DNA of 64,000 nucleotides from Calonectria ilicicola (Eukaryota; Ascomycota; Sordariomycetes; Hypocreales; Nectriaceae): contig CP085829.1 of the NCBI GenBank assembly GCA_020809705.1, positions 6,324,001 through 6,388,000 of the forward strand, given 5' to 3'. Below the pieces are notes generated by a model, which saw only the letters and a program-made list of their open reading frames with translations, did not search any database and was not told the DNA's origin. Shown here in pieces: positions 11,099-23,548 of the stretch; the first letter of the stretch is position 1, and every line of letters begins with the position of its first letter. The position numbers and the translations under genes are program-made.

Positions 11099-12429
11099 GT
11101 TGTAAGTGTTCGAGCCCAAATCTAGGTGGCTATGAGTTTTGAGTGTGTACACATATCTGATGCACAGGATACTCAGGCTGTCTTATAGGGCGTGATCTTC
11201 GATAGTAAACTGGTACTATGATCGGATGCACGGAGAAATTGAGGCTTGGCAAGATCCCGGAACTAATTTCGGAAACAGGCTAGAAACTAGTTCGAAGGAT
11301 AAATCTGTGTGCCTATGATTCTTTGCCTCCACACCACAGCCTTAAGAGACTGCACCGAAACCGAAACCGAAGGCACCGACATGCGAAAAAGTAATTACGG
11401 ATTTAATATAGGCCACACAGAGCATCTGATAATCATTACCGGCGAGATAGCTCCAAAAAGGGAGCCGAGTGGGTCTCCAATCTTTCTCATATTAGCTAAA
11501 GCCAAATGACGCTTTGACAGCCGTTTGAGAGCTGTGGGGGAGCGGCAATTCAGAGCTGAAAAGGGTTAGGTGAGTAATTTGAATTGATCGCGAACTGTAT
11601 TCTGCCCAGACTACAGTGCTGGACTTATACCGCGATCTCACTTAGATTTAATTCCTCGCCGTTGCGTAGGCAATTAGTACAATTCATCTGAACGGACATT
11701 GAAACATCATATTGCGGGGGTACGAATTTCCTGAAATGTGCAATCGAGGAGGCCCTGCGGCTACGGATGCGAAGCGCCGTTTTAAAGCTAGTTTACTAGT
11801 GCTAAACTTACCGGACGATCGATCCCAGACCGTAATCAAATCTCAATCATGGTGGCGAGTGATACAGATGTAGGAATGAAAACCACCCTGGCCAACGTCC
11901 ACTTTTCGTGCAAGCTTTGCTTTCTCTCCATTTTCCATTTGCTTATCCTCACTTAGCACCATATAGTTTATAAAATGTAGATAGTAACTAAGTCAAGTGG
12001 CCTGAAATTGTTTTAATTCTGATATAAAAACTAATTGATTGTGCTTTCAAACGAGCAGGCCCGTCGGAGACTGTCCTGATACTATGCACGCTCAGCACGC
12101 TGTACCTAATTGGTAATTCTAACCTTTGGAAATGGCGCGATTTAAGTGCTCGCCCTAACTCTGGATAGACTCCTCCTGCGAATTGGGTTGAGCCTTGCCG
12201 AGGTAGCTGGCAGCCAACAGACTCTATTGGTTGACTCCTCTCTTGGGGAATGATTTTAGTGGTCACAAAGAGCGCCCTAATTTGCCGTAGATTTATGCAA
12301 TGAACACGATTGTGCTTCTAGCGCGGCCCGTCCGGCTTATCAAGGAGCGGTATAGGGCCATTCAGTAGGTAGAAATGACTTCACTGTCACGCTAATTTCC
12401 ATCAATGGCATGCTTGTTATAGTTTTATC
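11099..12429. other. Intergenic spacer without a recognised gene
   Basis: Lies upstream of the FAD oxidase and upstream of the decayed NLR gene. A short CCGAAA-rich run occurs at 11353-11380. No gene, RNA or repeat boundary is supported. Confidence 0.5.
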
Positions 12430-15365
12430 TTGCATTTTTGGAGTCTTTTTATCATTATGAAGCACGTGCAGCGCTTGAAAAGCACAGTTTCGAGGCAGTC
12501 ATCCTCTCCTGCAAAGTCCACACTGAAAAATGCCTGTGACGTCTCAGTAATTAATCCCAACCCACAACACCAAAGTCCAAAATTTAGCGATAAAGAACCA
12601 ACGAAGCTAGCAGAGAAAAGTGAGGCCTATTCAAAGTCGCTAATGAAACGCATAATCCCTCAGGAGTCGAGAACTACACGGTTGGCATTATTGCCGTCCA
12701 TGGTATTAATGGAGAGGTATTCTCGACTTGGCGCCACCATCGAGATGGTACCTCGTGACCGGGACCTTTTCCCCAGATCCCTACTCGGATGCTGTTTCTA
12801 AATTTATGACTATCCCTCTAAAAAGGTTGCCCAGTCTTTCGGGGGATGGGAGAATACGCACATAATTTATTAATCTCCCTGAGAGACCACCGCGAGGACT
12901 CGACTGTATTGATCCCCTTTCATCTAAAGGACTACATCTGACATTCTCATGTAGGGTAATCGTTCCATTACGTCTGTGTGCCATGGTCTCGGAGGCATCG
13001 TTTTCAAAACGGGCTGCGGTTCCATGATTCCAGAAAAAATAGACTGACCTGCCAATCCATGTAATGCACGACTCGGATGCATTCAAGACCCTTGGTACAT
13101 TGGCTCCTAACCGACCGAATAAGATTTTGGTAACTTCATATGATGAAGACAAATAGACGTCTCCACTGTCCCCATAGATGAGTTACCAGGTTCATTGGTC
13201 CCGGCTTTTTTTATTCTGCTCCTTCTCTTTTCTTTCTTTTCTTTTCTTTTATTGCCCACATTGGCTTACTAGCTATTTTAGGTGATATCCGACCAAGTCT
13301 CAGATTGAACATAGACGATAATCGTGCTTTTGATACGCTTGCATATCAAGTCAGGAAGTAAGTCACATGTGAGAAAGTCATAAAAGAAGTCGCCGTTTCC
13401 CTAAAGAGACGGAAAGTTACACGAAATGAGCCAACGCGCTGCTGAGAATAGCCTTTTAAGCATTGATTTTAGATTTGTTCGTAATATGTGCCAATAATCG
13501 CTCCTCTACTCATGGTGAGTCATTCTGCAAGTAGTATTCCACCGCAATGATCTGATAGTAGTTCAGTTCTCGCCGACTTAGAAAGAACCTGCTTGACTCT
13601 CCTCAGGGACCACGACGTGGAGAGAGATACCCTACTAAAAATGATTACGGGCACATGCCGATAGATTTATCGCCATCGTTTGTCCAGATCTTGACTTGAG
13701 AACGGAAGCAATGCCCTACTTTGGCTGACAGGTCATCCGGAGCGTGGCAAGACAATGCTAACGTACTCCTTAGCGCAAGACTTAAATAATGTCAATGCGC
13801 AGCCTAGGAATGTCCTCATATACTTATATCAGAACAAGAAAAAATCCAATTGAAACGATATTTTTATCGGCTTGATATCCCAAATTTTTCATTGTCATAG
13901 TTCAATAATTCAACACATTCATTCGGTTTTAGAAAGGCAAGGCTACAGTATACTTCAGTCATTCTCTTCGCTGTGGCGCATATTCTTTAGGGTTATGACA
14001 AACCTGGAAGCCGGTGTCGTCTACACCATCTCGGATGGACTCAGCGATTGCGAGAAAGCTTCTGGTGACCAACTGCCTGTGTGGATATCCGATATGCTGA
14101 ATGGAAGTTCCAATCGAATGCATAATGATTGAAGAGTAAAATTTCTGTTGACAAGTCGTCCTTTCCTTCGACAGCCCTTTCCAGACTTGTAGAATCTTTA
14201 AAGCCTCAGATATCTATTCGAGAGAATAAAAAAAAGTCACATAGATGATTTCTAAATTTTCATCTAATAACCCGCGGAAGAAATCTGGATAAAGTAGTAT
14301 TCAGATGATATCAGACTTCTCAAATGAGACGATGTGAAGAGCTTTTTCCCAGGGTAAGCCGACAGAGACTATTTCAGCTTCCCTGTTATGGACATGGTGG
14401 ATGCATAAAGTTTTGCTCTTAAATTAGCCACTGCATGCATTCAATATTTGCTCCTACATGATTTCAAGGTCGACCTTTGTTCGAGGATTCACTCATCTAC
14501 TGGCGACAGCATAGAAATATTAGATCGTAAAGAAGGACCATTGACCAATTGCACTGGCGGCTTTTGGGAGAGTGAAGATGATGATCTCACTGATTCCATG
14601 TTCCTTCTTGAACCGGAGGCACTTGATGCTGATGTTGGCCATTTATTCACTAGTTTCAGACCACGATTTCTACAGTTATCCATAACTGAATTGAGCAGAA
14701 AGTTTCGTCATTTGTGAGCACGTTGCATCGGAGGGTCTTCGATCTTCGGCTATGTCGCCTCTGGATGTTGATACTGCAATCTGTCTCAACTGGCTGCATT
14801 TTTATCGTACACGTGCCGATGCTTCGAGAGATGATGATCTCGTAAACCAAGATCTTATGGCTCTATCCTAGCGATTCAAGTTGCCCCTTTTCCTGAACTA
14901 TCTGCTTAGTAACTGCGAGCCCAGAGAGACCACGAAAAACCGGGGCCTCTATTGGGCGGCTCGACTTGTTCACGGCGGTATCCTCACCCGTCTGCTTGAG
15001 GCGGGCGCCGAGCCAAATTTAAGTCGGCTGGATGGTTAGACAGCACCCATAATTGGCACTTAGCACAGGAATCTGGCATCCGTCGGTAGGCTGCTAATAG
15101 ATAAATACATCGGCTTAGATACGCCAACACTGAGAAGCAGAAAGACACTCTCCTTTGCATGTGGTAGAGGAGGGAACGGAACAAAAAGATTACTGAAGAA
15201 GGAAGAATACTGGTTATTAGAACAATATAAATGTAACACGGCGGGGGCACGATGCAGCCCCTGTCAAATTGATAAAGGATGCCAAGACGTTGACATGCAA
15301 TATGCTGACAGTCGGACACCGCTATCCTGGGCGACTGAGACTATTACTCCGATCCAAACTGAATA
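12430..15365 (+). pseudogene. Decayed NLR-type gene (alpha/beta hydrolase-NACHT-ankyrin)
   Basis: Fragments occur in the correct order for a fungal NLR but in shifting frames with many stops. An N-terminal stretch starts at ATG 12457. A hydrolase start GIIAVHGINGEVFSTWRHHRDG lies at about 12681-12750, with its VHG at 12696-12704. The lipase-like nucleophile region SVCHGLGGIVFKTG is at 12973-13014, where the usual Ser of HSLGG has become Gly. The P-loop LWLTGHPERGKTML spans about 13719-13760 and is followed by VLIYLYQN. The Walker B-like VVYTISDGLSDCE is at about 14013-14054, the sensor FLLTSRP at 14142-14162, and ankyrin-like pieces at 14937-15040 and 15290-15339 (SRTPLSWA). No splicing scheme can rescue all breaks. 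It is best read as a dead self/non-self recognition-type gene. Confidence 0.75.
13225..13250 (+). repeat. Polypyrimidine (CTTTT)n-like microsatellite
   Basis: A pyrimidine-only run of CTTTT/CTTTCT units inside the decayed NLR gene, between the hydrolase and NACHT remnants; probably a late expansion in non-coding sequence. Confidence 0.6.
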
Positions 15366-16094
15366 AAGTGAAGGCGGAGAATGGACTACCCCGTCCTGAG
15401 ATGTGGGGCGCTTTTCTAAAAATGAGCTGATCTGCAAGCTAAAAACGATGGTCAGATCATTCCAATATCCATTACTGGAAGGCCTTAGACGGAGTGGCTT
15501 GCTATAATGCCTGCAAAAGCTCAGCAATAAGAGATATCGGTTTTATTATACCTAATGCCATCTTGATGTCCACGGGAGCGACTATTCATCAAGAACTGAT
15601 AATATTATGGATTTAAACAGCGCCGGACATTACGGGGCTTGAAAGTTGCATTGTAGTGGCCAGTAGCGATGATCAGAAAGAGAGAAATCCAAGACCGAAG
15701 AAGGTAAGACTCGGAAGTTAGTTTCTAATAAATGAATTGAGACGCTGAGTTTCGCAAAACGATTGATGCATGGTAATTAATTTGGTTATATTTAGGCAAG
15801 CGGTCTCGGTGTTGGTGAGAAAGCGCGAGACCGAATCCGACACCGAATCCGAGAATGAAGATCTGTGAATCTTAACTAAAAGGACAAACCTACATCTCGG
15901 ATCACTCGGTAGCTATACTTGATTTCTAATCTGTTTATTCGAGGGAGAGCAACATTAAAACTTGTTGTGAAGAAATGCGACAAACATATATATATAGATA
16001 TAGACCTGGGGTAAGATTTAGCATGTAACCTAATACTCGATAAGCTACTTTCGCATCGCTTCTCTTCACATTCCCTCTCTCGGAATCGGGAACA
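15366..16094. other. Spacer and promoter region of the AttH-like gene
   Basis: The first part may be further decayed NLR sequence, but nothing there can be aligned to a family. A CCGAATCCGA pair lies at 15828-15853. The last ~110 bp hold a TATA box for the gene that starts at 16095. Confidence 0.4.
15985..16003 (+). promoter_or_regulatory. TATA box of the AttH/Diels-Alderase-like gene
   Basis: CATATATATATAGATATAG lies about 95 bp before the ATG at 16095, which is a usual distance for a fungal core promoter. Confidence 0.45.
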
Positions 16095-17366
16095 ATGGTC
16101 TCGTTTAAAAGTTGGACATTGGCCGCAATCGGCCTATCCAGCAGCCTCTCATCAGCCCAGAGTACAGAAGACCGTGTCATTTCATTAGGCAACAAGCGAT
16201 ACAATGGAACTACCAAGGTTGAACTCATCTCAGAAGTTGTTGGTCAAGCCGATTTCTTCAAACTCGACCCAGCTCCAAACGCTACAAGCTTTGACTCGTA
16301 AGCCTAAAACTCGCCCAGATAATTTTTCACATAGCTCATACTCATAATTGCGACAGATGGTATTTTGATGCAATGAATCCGTTGACCAATGAGACTGTGG
16401 TGTTCAACTTTGAAGTGCAGTGGCCAGTTGATACTACTGTCCCTGCATCAGAAATGTACTATCGTGTCACTCTGTTCGGATCTTTTGCGAACGGAACAGC
16501 ATACAGATATGAAATCAATGCCGAAAATGTCAATATTACCGAGAGAGCCGATAAAAGCATGAGGGTGGATTTCTTTGGTGCCAACGAGTTCAGTTGGTCA
16601 GGTTCCAGCCTCCTGAAGCCGCGACCGGTCTACGAGGCAACCATCAACGCCCCCGATCTTGGTATCGTTGGGACCATCCATCTTCAGGGAAATGTACGTC
16701 TTTCTATGCCCCAATGAAAGAAATTTTATCATTATTTTCATATTGACATTTCTAATTATAAAGCTTGCCGCCCCCCATTATTCTTGCGGTACCGACGCGG
16801 CTGGAGTTGACGAGGAGGTGATCAAGGGAGTCGCCTGGGCAAATGCTTTGCCGGATGCCAATGCAACAGTTTCGCTGAAGATAAACGACACATCCATTGC
16901 ATTCGAAGGTTATGGCTACCACGATAAAACCTGGGTTGACCGCCCCTTTGAAAAGGCTCTACAGTCTGCCTTTTGGGGTCACGCCCGCCTCGGGCCTTAC
17001 GCTGTCGTGTGGTGGCATGCACGTGCCCAAGACGGGACTGATATCAGTTCCGAGTATCTTGCCAAATGGGAAACAGGCCAAGTAATCGCCTCTCGCTGTG
17101 TCGATAGCCCTAACAACACACTGGGTTGGGGCGAGGGTCAAACATGGCCACTCCTTCCCGGCACCCCAGCACCTGGCGGAATGGCTTTGCACTGGGATCT
17201 GGGAGATTTTGGCGTGTTTGTTGCAAACATCACCAGCAATGACATTTTTGCCGATGTTCCTTTCTGGCAAGCCGGCAGAGGACCCGTGACTGGGGGGTTC
17301 GAGGGTCAAGAACAATACACCGACGAGACTGGACTCTGGTCGCTCAACCAACTCCAGCCGATATAA
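16095..17366 (+). CDS. Secreted AttH/hydroxyneurosporene-synthase-like protein (Diels-Alderase fold)
   Basis: Exons 16095-16297, 16357-16693 and 16764-17366 give 380 residues; introns are 59 and 70 nt and close in frame. The N-terminus MVSFKSWTLAAIGLSSSLSSAQS is a signal peptide. Conserved family segments are WYFDAMNP near residue 68, FNFEVQWP, the central FEGYGYHDKTWVDRPF, and SAFWGHARLGPYAVVWWHA. This pattern belongs to the lipocalin-like AttH/CrtC superfamily, which includes fungal decalin-forming Diels-Alderases. Those act on polyketide or hybrid PKS-NRPS products. No PKS, NRPS or tailoring set is visible nearby, so the specific reaction is not assigned. Several N-glycosylation sequons fit secretion. 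Confidence 0.8.
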
Positions 17367-17664
17367 ATTCGGTGGTTTCTTCATGTTCATGTGTTTCTTT
17401 CAATCCGTTTGGGCAACAAAAAGACCACGGGAAGTGTGCACGGTCAACCAGGATGCAATAAATTGAGGGGGCATGGACCATCACCTAAGTGGGATCATCA
17501 TAGAGGTTTTGTAATCTTCTGGGCAATAGAAATAAACCTCGCATAGATTCATCTTCACCACGGCATTATTTTCCAGGTTTACATCTCACTCTATTGAGGG
17601 ATTCATTTCTCAAGTAAATTTGTGCTGAAAAGCAACCAAAAAATGTTGCGATAGCTCATTGGAT

Positions 17665-17946
17665 TTAATAGTCAGAAGAAACCTGGGATCCCTTCACTGT
17701 TCCATCACTATTAAACTGTTGATTTGTAGCTCGCTCCGTCTCAGCATTGCGAGAGGTCGTGGTAGTGGCAGCCTCAGGCTGCTGGACACTATTACTGGCT
17801 CTTTCTCTGACCTCCTCCCTTTCATCATTGTACATGCTCTTGAACTTTGAACTTAAATTTAGTATTTTGAGTGAACAAAATCTCTAGTAGCCTTGACATA
17901 CCGGTTCAACATGAGAAGGGCCGTCATATTCAGTACTGTCAGGCAT
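17665..17946 (-). CDS. Small hydrophilic hypothetical protein (74 aa)
   Basis: Two exons, 17946-17902 and 17844-17665. They are joined in phase 0 by a 57-nt intron with donor GTATGT, branch TACTAAAT and acceptor AAAG. The product starts MPDSTEYDGPSHVEP and continues FKSMYNDEREEVRERASNS, then a Gln/Thr/Ser-rich tail. It has no signal peptide, membrane segment or Cys. I do not recognise a family. Support rests on a good splice site set, a frame that opens only after splicing, and a protein-like composition. It could be a small stress- or spore-related disordered protein, but nothing proves this. Confidence 0.5.
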
Positions 17947-19642
17947 TGTGAGGCGGTAGGTTTGGTATTACGTTGCTGTCCTGGTATTATAATCTTTTAT
18001 GTATGAGACTATAAATGATACAGTTTAATAGCTTTGTGACGTTTCTTAATGGTAGATTGTTTGGATACGAGCTGGGAGCGCAAGAGGTATTTATACGCAT
18101 GGGACAGATATCATTCATGATAACCCGAAGCCACCCGAGGAAAGTATGACGAAATACCAATTGATACAATCGCGATAATTAAGTCATAGATTGGTCAATA
18201 TGTATTCTATTGGCCCCCAGGGTTGAAAGTGAGGCGGTCGGCATGACCGGCAAGATCCAACTGTGCTACAATACGAAAGACGTAATGCGCTGTGATGTCA
18301 GCAGCATCACACAGGTCGGGCTTATAGGCTACAAACTGGAGGCTTCGACAAACCCGCGGCGAATAGATAAAAGATATCAACGCCACACCGTCATTAAGGG
18401 AATTAAATCGGCCAACCCGATCATTCAAATCTAGCACGCGGGTTGTGATACGTTTATTTGAGGATGCGGTGTTCAATCCCGTTATCAAGAACGCTTATCT
18501 AGATAATTGACGTATTCTTAATGATGATAATACCTTATCGTCAGTTGAATTCATGTACCCATGCTGCTTTCGCGTGTCTGCTTTATCCAACAGTATTACT
18601 GCCCATATACAACAACACCATGTCTGTCTAGTTTGCCTTGCACGGATGCCTGGTTCGCCTTACACTCCCCTTTGCCCACCCTACTCACACAATGCCGCGC
18701 TATTGGCCATGGTGGGTGACTAAATGGGATATTATACTCGTAACCCCATGCTTGGAGGATAGCTACTACTGGGGACTGCGGACCGCGATGATAGCTGCTA
18801 TCACCTTCATCTTTGTTATTCAGAATATTTCGCCGCTTAGAACTGCGAATAAATAGTATCAAATATCTCGGCTTTATGGTCAACATCCTTCATTAGGCAT
18901 TCTTGAATGCTACCCCTCAAGATTTAGTTTCATAAACCTAAACCGACGCGGCCCCGATCGCGCAATCGTGCTAATGTCGGAAGCGATGCCGTCTACTTAA
19001 TCCATTTCTTTTACGTCAAAAAAAAGACGGAGCCTCAGTGGAGCTATGGATGCAAAAAGCTACAGCTTATTTCATTTTGTGGCACCCAAATCCTCCATAC
19101 GAGTGGGACCATAACGTAAATTTTACCAAACAAGAGTAATTTCGCGCAGAAGTCATCTCAAATGCGATAATGAATTTTGATCTAGATCCAATCGATGCAT
19201 GGTTAGATTTTCTCGTGAAACTGTTTGCAGCGAATTGGACCCTTGTGTGGTGGCCGTTACGGCTCCATCTGCAAGAAAGTTCATGATGCATGCGGCTCCA
19301 TTCCGACAGTTTTGGGAATAGCCTCAACCTTGAAACTGCCCTATCGTTCACCTAAAACCCCATGTCTAGCCCAGCAGAATTTTGGATACATGATCTTGGC
19401 TTCGCTTCTGCTTGTTGCCCCATAGGATCAAAGGCCAGTCGGTGGAGCAAGAGGGCCAGACCTCACATCTGGAACCCACGTAATCTGCTGTATGTTCCTA
19501 AGGGTCTTTTATCCCCCCATTCTGCCCTCAACTTTTTTTTCTCGGTATACCCTAGGCCTCGGTCTATCCCATCTCCATCACGGTACCACGCAAAGACCAA
19601 AACTACCTGTCCAAGTGACCAATTACGACGCGCATACTCAAA
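17947..19642. other. Intergenic spacer without a recognised gene
   Basis: Divergent promoter space between the 74-residue gene (-) and the amino acid transporter (+). Open frames here are short and unlike proteins; no repeat or RNA gene was recognised. Confidence 0.5.
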
Positions 19643-21207
19643 ATGAGCGACTCGGACGCTCCCAAGGTGGTCAATACCGCAGGCGAAAAGGTCACAACAG
19701 CTGAAGGCCCAAATTATACTGCTCCGGTATCGAGAGATGATAATGGAGTTTTTGAAGGAGAGGATGGCGCATTAATCGACTACAAGACGCTGACATGGTG
19801 GTATGAGACCGGGTCTAATTTTGGTACTACATGCCACGTGCTAATTAACATTATTGCAGGCAAGGCGGTATTGTATTGATTGCCGAGACAGTGTCACTTG
19901 GTATTCTGTCACTCCCATCTGTGTTGGCCACTGTGGGATTGGTCCCAGGAATCATCCTAATTCTTGTACTGGGGTGCCTTTCGACCTACTCGGGCCTGGT
20001 TCTCGCTGAGTTCCGAAAAGAGTACCCGCACGTGCAGAACTTTGGTGATGCAGTTGAGGTTATCGGTACCTCTATTGGAATGGGGCGCATTTTCCAGGAG
20101 GTCTTTGGCTGGGCTCAAGTCACCTTCCAGGTCTTTGTCATGGGATCGCACCTCTTAACATGGACAATCTGCATGAATACTCTCACCAGCAGCTCAACAT
20201 GCACAATCGTCTGGGCAATTGTAGGATTGGCCATCTTTTGGGTACTAAACCTCCCCAGAACTCTAAAGTATACCAGTTACATGTCAATGGCTTGTAAGTA
20301 ATCGTATTAAGTGGATTTCCAAGTTGCCAAGATGACTAACTCAACATACAGCATGCATTTCTATCACACTAGCAGTGTTGATCACCATTGGGGATGTTGC
20401 CGTCGAGCGACCCATTGGCACAGGAAGTATTGAGGTTGCCAGAAAGCTTGGGGTTTCTGGAGCTTTTCTAGCAGCAACCAACATTGCAATTTCATTTTGT
20501 AAGTCAATACTCACTAGTAACCCTTTTTTTCCCGCGGTGCCTAATTCCTTGGTCTAGCGAGTCACTCTTGTTTCTTCAGCGTCATTTCCGAGTTCAAAAA
20601 CCCCGACGATTGGCCAAAGGCCTTGGCGCTCTTACAGATTTGCGACACAGTCTTGTACTTGCTTGCTGCCATCGTCATCTACGTTTTTGTTGGCCCCGAT
20701 GTTCCGTCTCCGGCTTTGTCTGCAGCGAGCTCTCTCAAGATGCGCAAGATCATTTGGGGCATTGCCATTCCTACCATTGTTATCGCCGGCGTCATCTACG
20801 GACATGTGGCTGCCAAGTACATCTTCTCGCGCATGTTCCGCAACACCAAGCACATGATCCGAAGAACAAAGCTTTCTGGAATTGTGTGGGTAGCGCTCAC
20901 CTTCGGAATTTGGGCCATCTCCCTCATCATTGCCGAATCCATTCCGGTCTTCAATAGTCTTCTTGGTCTTATTTGTGCTTTGTTTGCCAGTTGGTTCTCG
21001 TATGGTCTCCCTGGAATTTTCTGGCTTTGGATGCACTACGGTAACTGGTTCAAAGATGGAAAGCAAACCTGCCGATTCCTTGCTAATGTTCTGCTTTTCA
21101 TTACTGGCTTACTTATCTGTGTTCTTGGCTTATGGGCTTCCATTGAAGCAATCGCCACAGAAAAAGGAACCAAACCCTGGACATGCGCGAGTAATGCAGC
21201 AAAGTAA
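19643..21207 (+). CDS. AAAP/AVT-type amino acid transporter
   Basis: Exons 19643-19800, 19860-20293, 20352-20498 and 20558-21207 give 462 residues. Frame closes at each junction (for example LTWW|QGGIVLIAETVSLGILSLPS and NIAISF|SSHSCFFSVISEF). A hydrophilic N-terminus of about 50 residues is followed by about 11 hydrophobic helices. The first helix motif, IVLIAETVSLGILSLPSVLATVGL, is the hallmark of the amino acid/auxin permease family. SEFKNPDDWPKALALLQ is the conserved cytosolic loop of the fungal neutral amino acid (Mtr-like) branch. It probably moves neutral or aromatic amino acids with protons across the plasma or vacuolar membrane; the substrate cannot be read from sequence. Confidence 0.9.
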
Positions 21208-21328
21208 TTGCGCAATGATTTGCTCTTCAAAATATTAATGGTATTTAATAACCTGTAATTCTAAGGGTATCTCTATTTATTTTGCGACTCCATGTGGACC
21301 AAAGCGTAAAAGTACAATGCCCGCGCAT

Positions 21329-23548
21329 CTATGTCAGCATAAGATGCTGCCCATTGCGCACAGCAATCATCCTCCAGAGACTAGTTCGTCGGCTGGCAGA
21401 GGGTGGTCCTTCCTTCCACACCTCAGTGAGAACCTTGATACCAGTCCTCATGGCCTCAATACCATACAATTCCACATGTTCATACCATTTTCTAAACCTA
21501 TCCTGGATATCCAAATCGAAAGCCTCGCTGGCAGCGATAAAGGCTGGCCAGTACAGAGGTGCTGCTAGCGTTTGCGTATCGGTTTTAATCTTTTCTATTG
21601 CCTCGACATTCTCCAGCACAGCCTTAACGTATGGCTGTAGGTATCGATGGCTGAGAAGACGAATATGTTGGGCGAAGTAGATGATAACGGCGTTGCGAAA
21701 CGCCTTGGTTTGATGTCTAATGATTTCCGAGTCTATGCTGTGATCTGCGGGAAGAAATCGTTCCAACTCATCTTCGATCTGTGTATCCATAATACAAGTC
21801 TCTAATTCGTCGCATTCATTGGCCAAGTGGTCTGGGATTAACACGCCTGGCGTGTTTGCTCTGGCTTCTGCCACTTGAGCAACCAGATGATTTGATCTCG
21901 TAAGGAGTATCAAGAGCTGTTGGGGGACACCATATATGCACTCATAAGTCACCATGCGGGCTACAGAGCCGGGGACTAATGCAGTGGACACAGGAGCCTC
22001 ATCCTCAGTTGGGGGAAGGGTCGCTTGTCTAGGTGTCTCGGGTGGTGAGGTTTCTTCTGGCGAACCACCTTCAAGACAAGCCGTGGTGTCAAATGATCTA
22101 GGCGCAGTGCTTTCATAGATTGTTCGAAGATAAAAGTATATCCGATGCAGTGCGCGGGCCTTGGTTGAGTATTTCGACTTCCAGTTTCTGGCGTGTGTCA
22201 TTAAACGCCAGGCCCCGTCAAGGTGCACTCCACAGGTGCCTAAATCTCCAGACATGACCTACAGCAATGTTAGCTAATACAAAAGGCGTGCATGGAAGCA
22301 ACTCATACATTGATTGATATCATGGATAGCATAGTGGCCAAGAATTCCTTGTATTTCGGCTTCGGGACGGAGTAAAAGTCGTTCTCGACGGCATCCTTGA
22401 GAAGCTTGATGGCTTTGCATCGGAACCAGGATGCCTCATTAGCCCATTTGGTAGCGACTTCCTCATTATTATGATGCTTGTTATCATTGCTCAGGGTAAA
22501 TGCACTTATTGCCAATAGGGCATTGCGTAGTGCGCCCTGTATGCGCGAGGTAGAGCCGGTGATTGTTAGTTCACCGACACTCTGCAGAGCACGGGGGAGG
22601 TGGATAGTCCTCCATGGGCTCTTTGCATTATCGATAACACAAAATAATCGTACGACCCGGTTCACATAGTGAGACATGAGAAATTGTTCTTGTTTGCTGA
22701 GTGGTGACTCCACCGGAGACCTGGGAATGGTATGAGACAGTGCCTGCCAGTCATCGTGGAGGCGAGGTGGGCTTGGTATTAGGATCTCAGTTGGCTTCTT
22801 GCTTCTCTGTGGCACTAATATATCCATAGGCTCACCAAGAGCGGCAGTGAAATCCTCGACATTGAGGCATGGGGTCGAGAAGTCAAAAGGAGCCAGTGAC
22901 TCGGACCCTAGCAACTCGGATGGATTAAGAGAGTCTAGGAAGACGGCGACGGGTAGGATATCCGGGAAGTTCAGTGTGTCAGATGGATCAACATGTTCCA
23001 TAAAATGATCTGAGTCGGAAGAATCAACCGACACGGGACGATCATCAAAGTTGATTGGGCTGATGGGGTGAGGTGGGCTCCTAGCCTCAGCTCCATGGAA
23101 GACACCAAAACCATCAACGAATAGGGACGGGGAGCCATCTTTGCGAGAATCTAGTGCATCGATGGAAGTCAGGATCTCATCGATTTCATTGCCCTGCAGT
23201 ATGGTCTTCATCGGCTCTGGCATGCCCTGTTAGTACCACCATGCTGCATAACGCTTATCTTCTAGAAAGAGACCAGGGCGTACCGATAGAGATCTGGCTT
23301 CGCTGAGACTTGGCTCGCGGGAGGGCTGGCACTAGATCGGCATTGCTCCCGATAAGCCCTGTCTCAGGCGTCATCCAATGCAGGCGAACGCCATAGCCCT
23401 GGCATTCGAGGTTCTTTTGGCGACACTGGCGGCACCCAGGCCTCTCCTCATCACACTTGACCTTGCGGCGGCGGCATGTCCAGCAGCCAGTGAATGTCTT
23501 GCTGTGTTTCCTGGGTTGGTAACCCGGGCGAGAACGCACCGTCGACAT
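21329..23548 (-). CDS. Zn2Cys6 fungal-specific transcription factor
   Basis: Exons 23548-23284, 23216-22309 and 22258-21329 give 700 residues. The first acceptor is placed after CATGCCAG because this keeps phase 1 and leaves the TACTAAC branch site a usual distance upstream. The N-terminus holds the binuclear zinc cluster at residues 22-49 with Cys spacing CX2CX6CX6CX2CX6C (CWTCRRRKVKCDEERPGC...). An acidic/Pro-Ser-rich middle follows. The rest is a mostly helical fungal regulator region (LMSHYVNRVVRLFCVIDNAKSPWRTIHLPRA) with an EF/PTE-rich loop. It binds DNA as a nuclear regulator. Target genes are unknown; the divergent 2-hydroxyacid oxidase gene 2.1 kb away and the transporter immediately downstream are possibilities only. 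Confidence 0.9.

Noticed and set aside
11309..11509. Short plus-strand frame near a CCGAAA run
   Set aside because: Low-complexity start, no domain and no conservation evidence available.
12430..12801. 123-codon frame as an intact gene
   Set aside because: Its 3' half is the out-of-frame shadow of a hydrolase start (VHGINGEVFSTW), so it belongs to the decayed NLR.
13872..14132. 86-codon frame as a separate gene
   Set aside because: Carries the Walker B-like region of the NACHT remnant and ends within it.
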